Below, piece by piece: positions 31,219 through 32,687 of a stretch of DNA of 32,687 bases. The DNA comes from an uncultured Bacteroidales bacterium (lineage in GTDB: Bacteria > Bacteroidota > Bacteroidia > Bacteroidales > UBA932): NCBI GenBank assembly GCA_900544815.1, contig UQWT01000018.1, positions 1 to 32,687 on the forward strand, in the 5' to 3' direction. Position numbers and translations under genes: made by a program. The notes beneath the pieces are model-generated. The model saw nothing but the letters and a program-made list of their open reading frames with translations. It ran no database searches and was not told the DNA's origin. Numbering within the stretch: position 1 is the first letter of the stretch; every line of letters begins with the position of its first letter.

Positions 31219-32687
31219 ATGTTGTGTAAAGTAATCTGCGGAGCCACACGCGGAATAGAGGTTATTCCGGTAACCATAGAGGTAGATGTAAGCCCCGGCA
31301 TAGCTTTCTTTTTAGTGGGGCTTCCCGACAATGCCGTTAAGGAGAGCCAGCAAAGGATAAGCGCATCGTTGCAGAAGTTAGGCTTTAAGATACCCGGCAA
31401 AAAGATCATCATAAACCTTGCACCCGCAAATGTAAGGAAGGAGGGTTCAGCCTTTGATCTCCCCATAGCTGTTGGGATTTTGGCAGCATCGGGCCAATTG
31501 GAGCTTACAGGACTCAACAGATACCTTATTGCCGGAGAGCTCGCATTAGACGGTACACTAAGAGCTATTAACGGGGCCTTGCCGCTAATAATATATGCGC
31601 GGGATACCGGATTGGAGGGGATCATTCTTCCAACCGCCTCTGCCTGCGAGGGTATAGAGATAGAGGGCATCGACATCTATGCAGCCAATACTTTACAGGA
31701 GGTGATAGAGATTCTGCTATCTAACGGAGGAAACAAGCAATATCTTGTAAAACAGAGAATAGAGAGAGAATACTCAGGCAAATTCATATCTGCAAACGGC
31801 CAAAACGGTTTGCCGTTGCTAAAAATAACAGAAAGCATCAACCGCACCAATGAATATGATTTTAAAGATATAAAGGGGCAGCAACTTGCCAAAAAGGGTT
31901 TGGAAGTTGCCGCAGCAGGTGGGCATAACCTTATAATGACCGGCTCTCCCGGTAGCGGAAAGACATTATTGGCAAAGAGCATAACATCCATACTACCGCC
32001 GCTTAGCAGGGAGGAGAGTATTCAGACCAGTGTCATATACTCAATTGCAGGAGAGCTTAACTCCCACATGGGACTCATAAAAAGGAGACCTTTCAGGCAA
32101 CCGCACCATACATCAACGTTGCAGGCTATTACCGGAGGGGGAAGCCATATACTTCCCGGGGAGATCTCGCTTGCACACTGCGGGGTGCTCTTTTTAGATG
32201 AATTTGCAGAGTTTCCACGCTCGGTGATTGAGGTGCTAAGACAGCCGTTGGAGGACAGGATAATACAGCTAAGCAGAGTACGTTCAAAAATCACCTATCC
32301 GGCATCTTTTATGCTTATAGCAGCAATGAACCCCTGTCCATGCGGCTATTTGGATGATGAGAGCGGAAAATGCAACTGCACCTCATATATGATAGAGAGA
32401 TACAGAAGCCGTGTGTCGGGACCCATATTAGATAGAATAGATATAAGGTTAAAGATAAGACCTGTACCAAAAAACCTGCTCGTAGATGACAGTCAAGCCG
32501 AACCCAGTTCTGTAATTGCAGAGAGGGTTGCAAAAGCTCGGGAGATTCAGTTAGAGAGATTTAAAGGGGAGCATTTCTTTACCAATTCAGAGATTCCCTC
32601 TCCTCTTGTAAAAAAATATTGCCGTTTGGCAGAATCGGAGAAAAAATATCTTATGAGTGTTATAGAAAAGATGGATATCTCAGCCAG
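31219..32687 (+). CDS. YifB/ComM-family Mg-chelatase-like AAA ATPase (cut by window edge)
   Basis: The frame is open from the ATG at 31219 to the window end, giving 489 residues of a protein that usually has about 510. The N-terminal Lon-substrate-binding-like domain (VDVSPGIAFFLVGLPDNAVKES) is typical of YifB/ComM. The AAA core has Walker A GSPGSGKT (242-249), RQPHHTST, Walker B LFLDEF, and the conserved NPCPCGY...CNC cysteine cluster with SGPILDRIDI. ComM is a helicase that promotes branch migration during natural transformation in Vibrio; in other bacteria the role is less clear. The gene follows a repeat copy and has no obvious promoter box in it. Only the last few residues are missing. 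Confidence 0.92.
   Translation, partial: MLCKVICGATRGIEVIPVTIEVDVSPGIAFFLVGLPDNAVKESQQRISASLQKLGFKIPGKKIIINLAPANVRKEGSAFDLPIAVGILAASGQLELTGLNRYLIAGELALDGTLRAINGALPLIIYARDTGLEGIILPTASACEGIEIEGIDIYAANTLQEVIEILLSNGGNKQYLVKQRIEREYSGKFISANGQNGLPLLKITESINRTNEYDFKDIKGQQLAKKGLEVAAAGGHNLIMTGSPGSGKTLLAKSITSILPPLSREESIQTSVIYSIAGELNSHMGLIKRRPFRQPHHTSTLQAITGGGSHILPGEISLAHCGVLFLDEFAEFPRSVIEVLRQPLEDRIIQLSRVRSKITYPASFMLIAAMNPCPCGYLDDESGKCNCTSYMIERYRSRVSGPILDRIDIRLKIRPVPKNLLVDDSQAEPSSVIAERVAKAREIQLERFKGEHFFTNSEIPSPLVKKYCRLAESEKKYLMSVIEKMDISA

Overview
The window looks like a chromosomal segment of a Bacteroidales bacterium (Bacteroidota). The evidence is the gene set (OstA-like/SurA lipopolysaccharide-export operon, EnvC-like M23 protein, large TGS-uridine kinase fusion, YhcH, Bacteroidota-type RHS protein), the lipoprotein signals, the near absence of Shine-Dalgarno sequences, and several promoters of the Bacteroides type (TTTG, about 20 bases, TAnnTTTG). 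Base composition is moderate to AT-rich. No rRNA, tRNA or CRISPR array was seen. Genus and species cannot be decided from the sequence.

Layout. 1-2270 (minus): hutI (cut by the left edge) and hutH, histidine degradation, with a clear promoter. 2355-3761 (plus): a serine-hydrolase lipoprotein. 3882-8600 (minus): an envelope operon of a SurA-like lipoprotein, a two-parvulin SurA-like isomerase and a long OstA/LptA-like protein. Upstream lie guaB and then a yhcH/radical-SAM pair. 12087-14491 (plus): an NlpC/P60 lipoprotein and a Tat-exported dipeptide epimerase, a murein-peptide catabolic pair, followed by a 91-residue conserved protein.

15100-19005 (plus) is an accessory polymorphic-toxin locus. 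It holds a short RHS protein with an AT-rich variable C-terminus, a probable immunity protein and a small membrane protein. A 100-base nested palindrome follows, then a second piece of the RHS core with almost no toxin domain left and an Imm11-like immunity gene. 19091-25446 (minus) is an operon of mlaE, mlaF, a TPR protein, an EnvC-like protein and the uridine-kinase fusion. waaA (Kdo transferase) is divergent from it.

26919-31218 is a second accessory stretch. It contains an internally deleted transposase, an AAA ATPase with a DUF4143-type tail, a small exported protein, a YgjP-like metalloprotease and a frameshifted gene fragment. A 140-base element with two hairpins occurs twice, around this stretch. 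A ComM/YifB-type Mg-chelatase-like ATPase runs off the right edge.

The most unusual feature is a dispersed noncoding repeat family built from GCTTTAG/GCCAAAGC and TTTATAGTTTATAG words. It fills at least eight intergenic gaps, always outside genes, often as imperfect inverted repeats, and once as three tandem units. I could not assign it to a described family. Together with the paired twin-hairpin elements it is the best candidate here for an undescribed element.
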